Shown: positions 34,508 to 38,773 of the stretch, piece after piece
How positions within the stretch are numbered: the first letter of the stretch is position 1
Layout: every line of letters starts with the position of its first letter
Assembly (NCBI RefSeq): GCF_029255545.1
Contig: NZ_JANLJJ010000041.1
Span: 19,109-57,881 of the forward strand
DNA: 38,773 nucleotides
Direction: 5' to 3'
DNA from: Ferrovibrio sp.
GTDB lineage: Bacteria > Pseudomonadota > Alphaproteobacteria > Ferrovibrionales > Ferrovibrionaceae
The notes under the pieces: model-generated
Databases searched by the model: none
Told to the model about the DNA's origin: nothing
Seen by the model: only the letters and a program-made list of their open reading frames with translations
Translations under genes and position numbers: made by a program

Positions 34508-37500
34508 TTAAAAATAAGCCTGCAGCGGCACCACTGCAAGGCTCCCTGCGCGCAACGCTTCGATGGCGCGCACGGCGGCCTTTGCACCGGCCACGGTGGT
34601 GAAATACGGAATCTTGTTCATCAGGGCGGTGCGACGAAGGTCGAAGCTGTCGCGGATCGATGCCACGCCCTCGGAGGTGTTGAACACCAGCTGGATTTCG
34701 CCGTTCTTCATGGCATCCACCACATGCGGACGGCCTTCCATCACCTTATTGACGCGGCGGACGGCAATACCGTGCTCCTCGAAGAAACGCGCCGTGCCGG
34801 CAGTCGCCACCACCACGAAACCCATTCCAACCAGGCGCCGGGCCGCGTCTACCAGGGCCGGCTTGTCGCCATCGCGCACCGAGATGAACACGCTGCCCTG
34901 CAATGGCAGAACGGTGCCGGCGGCGATCTGCGCCTTGGCGAAAGCGGTGCCGAAATCGCGGTCGATGCCCATCACCTCGCCGGTCGATTTCATTTCCGGG
35001 CCAAGGATGATGTCGACGCCGGGGAAGCGCGCGAACGGGAAGACGGCCTCTTTCACCGCGATATGGTCGTTTTTATGTTCATGCAGGTTGAAGCTGGCGA
35101 GCTTCTCGCCTGCCATGACGCGCGAGGCGATCTTGGCCAGCGGCACGCCGATCGCCTTGGCAACGAATGGCACGGTGCGCGAGGCGCGCGGATTGACTTC
35201 CAGGATGTAGACTACCCCATCCTTCACCGCATACTGCACATTCATCAGGCCGACGACCTTGAGTGCGCGGGCCAGGGCCTCGGTCTGCGTCTTGATCTCG
35301 TCGATGATGGCTGGCGCCAGGCTGTAGGGCGGTAGGGTGCAGGCGCTGTCGCCGGAATGGATGCCGGCTTCCTCGATATGCTCCATCACGCCGGCAACGA
35401 ACTGCGTCTCGTCATCGGCCAGGCAGTCAACGTCGACCTCGATGGCATCCGACAGATAGCTGTCGATCAGCACCGGCGAAGAACCGGAAACCTTCACCGC
35501 TTCGGTCATGTAGCGTTCGAGCTGTGCGTTGTTGCGCACGATTTCCATGGCCCGGCCGCCCAGCACGTAGGACGGACGGATCACCACCGGATAGCCGATC
35601 TTCGCCACCACGGCGCGCGCCTCATCTTCCGAGCGGGCGATGCCGTTGGCTGGTTGCTTCAGCTTCAGCTTCTCCAGCAGCTGCTGGAACCGTTCACGGT
35701 CCTCGGCCAGGTCGATGGCATCCGGCGAGGTGCCGAGGATCGGCACCTGCGCGGCTTCCAAGCCGGCCGCCAGCTTCAGCGGCGTCTGGCCGCCGAACTG
35801 CACGATCACGCCGAGCAGCTTGCCGGTCGACTGTTCGACGCGGACGATCTCCAGCACGTCCTCCACCGTTAGCGGTTCGAAATAGAGGCGGTCCGAGGTG
35901 TCGTAGTCGGTGGAGACGGTTTCCGGGTTGCAGTTGACCATGATGGTCTCGAACCCGGCGTCCTTCAGCGCATAGGCGGCGTGGACGCAACAATAGTCGA
36001 ATTCGATGCCCTGGCCGATGCGGTTCGGCCCGCCGCCCAGGATCATCACCTTGGTGCGATCCTGCGGCTGCGCCTCGCATTCGGCCTGCGGGCCGAATTC
36101 ATAGGTTGAATACATATAGGGCGTGCGACTTTCGAACTCGGCCGCGCAGGTGTCCACCCGCTTGAAAACTGGCGTCACGCCCAGCTTGCGGCGCCGGGCG
36201 GAAACCTCGGCTTCGCTCTGCCCGGCCAGTTCCGCCAGCCGCGCATCGGAGAATCCCATCCGCTTCAGGCCCAGCAGGCCATCGGCATCCTTCGGCAGGC
36301 CTTCCTTGCGGATGCGCTGCTCGGTGCGCACGATCTCGGCGATCTGCTCGAGGAACCACGGATCATATTTGCAGGCGGCATGGATCTCGGCAACGCTGAG
36401 GCCATGGCGGAAGGCCTGGGCAATCACCAGCAGGCGGTCTGGGGTCGGCCGCGCCAAGGCGGCGACGATGGCTTCCTTGCCATCGGGCTCGTCGGCATCG
36501 GGGATCGCAACCTCGTTCAGGCCGGTGAGGCCGGTTTCCATCGAACGCAGGGCCTTCTGCAGGCTTTCCTGGAAGCTGCGTCCCATCGACATCGCCTCGC
36601 CGACCGACTTCATCGAGGTGTTCAGCAGCCGGTCGGTGCCGGGGAACTTCTCGAAGGTGAAGCGCGGCATCTTGGTGACGATATAGTCGATGGTCGGCTC
36701 GAACGAGGCTGGAGTCACGCCGGTGATGTCGTTCATCAGCTCATCCAGCGTGTAGCCAATCGCCAGCTTGGCCGCGATCTTGGCGATCGGGAAGCCCGTC
36801 GCCTTGGAGGCCAGCGCCGAGGATCGCGACACGCGCGGATTCATCTCGATCACCACCATGCGGCCATCCGCCGGGTTGACTGCGAACTGCACGTTGGAGC
36901 CGCCAGTCTCGACGCCGATCTCGCGCAAAACCGCCATCGAGGCGTCGCGCATGATCTGGTATTCCTTGTCGGTCAGCGTCAGCGCCGGCGCCACCGTGAC
37001 GCTGTCGCCGGTATGCACGCCCATCGGATCGATATTCTCGATCGAGCAGATGATGATGCAGTTGTCCTTTTTGTCACGGACAACCTCCATCTCGTATTCC
37101 TTCCACCCCAGCACCGATTCGTCGATCAGCACTTCGGTGGTGGGCGAGGCATCGAGGCCGCGCATGACGATCTCGTCGAATTCCTCGCGCGTATAGGCGA
37201 TGCCGCCACCAGTACCAGCCAGCGTGAACGACGGCCGGATCACGGCCGGCAGACCCACGGTGGCAAGCAGCGCGCGGGCCTCGTCCAGCGTATGCGCGGT
37301 GCCCGAGCGCGGCATGTCGAGCTTCAGGCGGTTCATCGCCTGACGGAACTGCTCGCGGTCTTCTGCCATCTCGATGGCTTCGCGCGTGGCGCCAATCATC
37401 TTGACGCCGAATTTCTTCAGCACGCCCTGCTCGTCCAGCTTCATCGCAGTATTCAGCGCGGTCTGGCCGCCCATGGTCGGCAGCAGCGCGTCGGGCCGCT

Positions 37501-37741
37501 CTTTCTCGATCACCTTGGCGACGATCTCGGGGGTGATCGGCTCGATATAGGTGGCATCCGCCAGGCCCGGATCGGTCATGATCGTGGCCGGATTGGAATT
37601 GATCAGGATGACGCGATAGCCCTCTTCCCTCAGCGCCTTGCAGGCCTGCGTGCCGGAATAGTCGAATTCGCAGGCCTGGCCAATCACGATGGGGCCGGCG
37701 CCGATGATCAGGATGCTTTTGATGTCAGTACGTTTGGGCAT
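34508..37741 (-). CDS. carB: Carbamoyl-phosphate synthase large subunit
   Basis: The product has 1077 residues, full length for CarB. It has two homologous ATP-grasp halves. The first begins [20 protein letters not shown] and the second, near residue 570, [16 protein letters not shown]. Each has its own ATP-grasp core, seen in [17 protein letters not shown] and [15 protein letters not shown], and the metal-binding [14 protein letters not shown] and [16 protein letters not shown]-terminal MGS-like allosteric domain starts at about 935, including [16 protein letters not shown]. It makes carbamoyl phosphate from bicarbonate, ATP and ammonia delivered by CarA, for arginine and pyrimidine synthesis. 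It lies 27 bases after carA. Confidence 0.98.
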   Translation of the reverse strand: MPKRTDIKSILIIGAGPIVIGQACEFDYSGTQACKALREEGYRVILINSNPATIMTDPGLADATYIEPITPEIVAKVIEKERPDALLPTMGGQTALNTAMKLDEQGVLKKFGVKMIGATREAIEMAEDREQFRQAMNRLKLDMPRSGTAHTLDEARALLATVGLPAVIRPSFTLAGTGGGIAYTREEFDEIVMRGLDASPTTEVLIDESVLGWKEYEMEVVRDKKDNCIIICSIENIDPMGVHTGDSVTVAPALTLTDKEYQIMRDASMAVLREIGVETGGSNVQFAVNPADGRMVVIEMNPRVSRSSALASKATGFPIAKIAAKLAIGYTLDELMNDITGVTPASFEPTIDYIVTKMPRFTFEKFPGTDRLLNTSMKSVGEAMSMGRSFQESLQKALRSMETGLTGLNEVAIPDADEPDGKEAIVAALARPTPDRLLVIAQAFRHGLSVAEIHAACKYDPWFLEQIAEIVRTEQRIRKEGLPKDADGLLGLKRMGFSDARLAELAGQSEAEVSARRRKLGVTPVFKRVDTCAAEFESRTPYMYSTYEFGPQAECEAQPQDRTKVMILGGGPNRIGQGIEFDYCCVHAAYALKDAGFETIMVNCNPETVSTDYDTSDRLYFEPLTVEDVLEIVRVEQSTGKLLGVIVQFGGQTPLKLAAGLEAAQVPILGTSPDAIDLAEDRERFQQLLEKLKLKQPANGIARSEDEARAVVAKIGYPVVIRPSYVLGGRAMEIVRNNAQLERYMTEAVKVSGSSPVLIDSYLSDAIEVDVDCLADDETQFVAGVMEHIEEAGIHSGDSACTLPPYSLAPAIIDEIKTQTEALARALKVVGLMNVQYAVKDGVVYILEVNPRASRTVPFVAKAIGVPLAKIASRVMAGEKLASFNLHEHKNDHIAVKEAVFPFARFPGVDIILGPEMKSTGEVMGIDRDFGTAFAKAQIAAGTVLPLQGSVFISVRDGDKPALVDAARRLVGMGFVVVATAGTARFFEEHGIAVRRVNKVMEGRPHVVDAMKNGEIQLVFNTSEGVASIRDSFDLRRTALMNKIPYFTTVAGAKAAVRAIEALRAGSLAVVPLQAYF

Positions 37742-37768
37742 GTTTCACCAGGGAGCGAACGCTGAAGA

Positions 37769-38773
<1,005 letters not shown>

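Overview
The window is GC-rich DNA from an alphaproteobacterium. The carA-carB-greA order, strong Shine-Dalgarno sequences, encoded tRNA CCA ends and the family mix fit a Rhodospirillales-like organism, but I cannot name a genus. All calls come from reading the sequence; no database search was run.

Layout. (1) 1-4618, minus: an RTX-type calcium-binding repeat protein whose C-terminus lies beyond the left edge. (2) About 4.6-6.8 kb: a decayed region with a frameshifted short-chain dehydrogenase, the C-terminal end of a tyrosine recombinase, a short fragment resembling the end of a branched-chain amino acid ABC ATPase, and a tRNA-like 3' fragment. It ends at an intact tRNA-Arg(ACG). (3) 7172-8368, plus: a coiled-coil lipoprotein with an OmpA-like C-terminus, followed by a bidirectional terminator. 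(4) 16892-8437, minus: an apparent operon of a degenerate ABC exporter, a cyclic-nucleotide-binding protein, a small methyltransferase, a phytoene-desaturase-like FAD oxidoreductase, a P1 (DmpA-like) peptidase and a peptide-type solute-binding protein. (5) 17061-29807, plus, divergent from (4): four glycosyltransferases, a histidine phosphatase, a polysaccharide deacetylase-like protein and a small membrane protein. These are followed without a break by a complete Dpp/Opp-type ABC importer (double ATPase, binding protein, two permeases). (6) 29.8-34 kb: single metabolic and regulatory genes (methyltransferase, MBL hydrolase, enoyl-CoA hydratase, response regulator, alpha/beta hydrolase). (7) 34004-38773, minus: greA, carB and partial carA.

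The most interesting part is the divergent 8.4-29.8 kb locus. Six consecutive gene junctions on the plus arm are 4-base ATGA overlaps, so glycan-assembly genes appear translationally coupled to a peptide-type importer. The facing arm begins with an ABC exporter that has lost the Walker A lysine and the other ATPase hallmarks. Its nucleotide-binding region is greatly enlarged and seems to hold three copies of one helical segment. A cNMP-binding protein follows directly. I infer an undescribed surface-glycan or glycoconjugate system with a pseudo-ATPase component and an uptake or recycling arm. The substrate cannot be read from the sequence.
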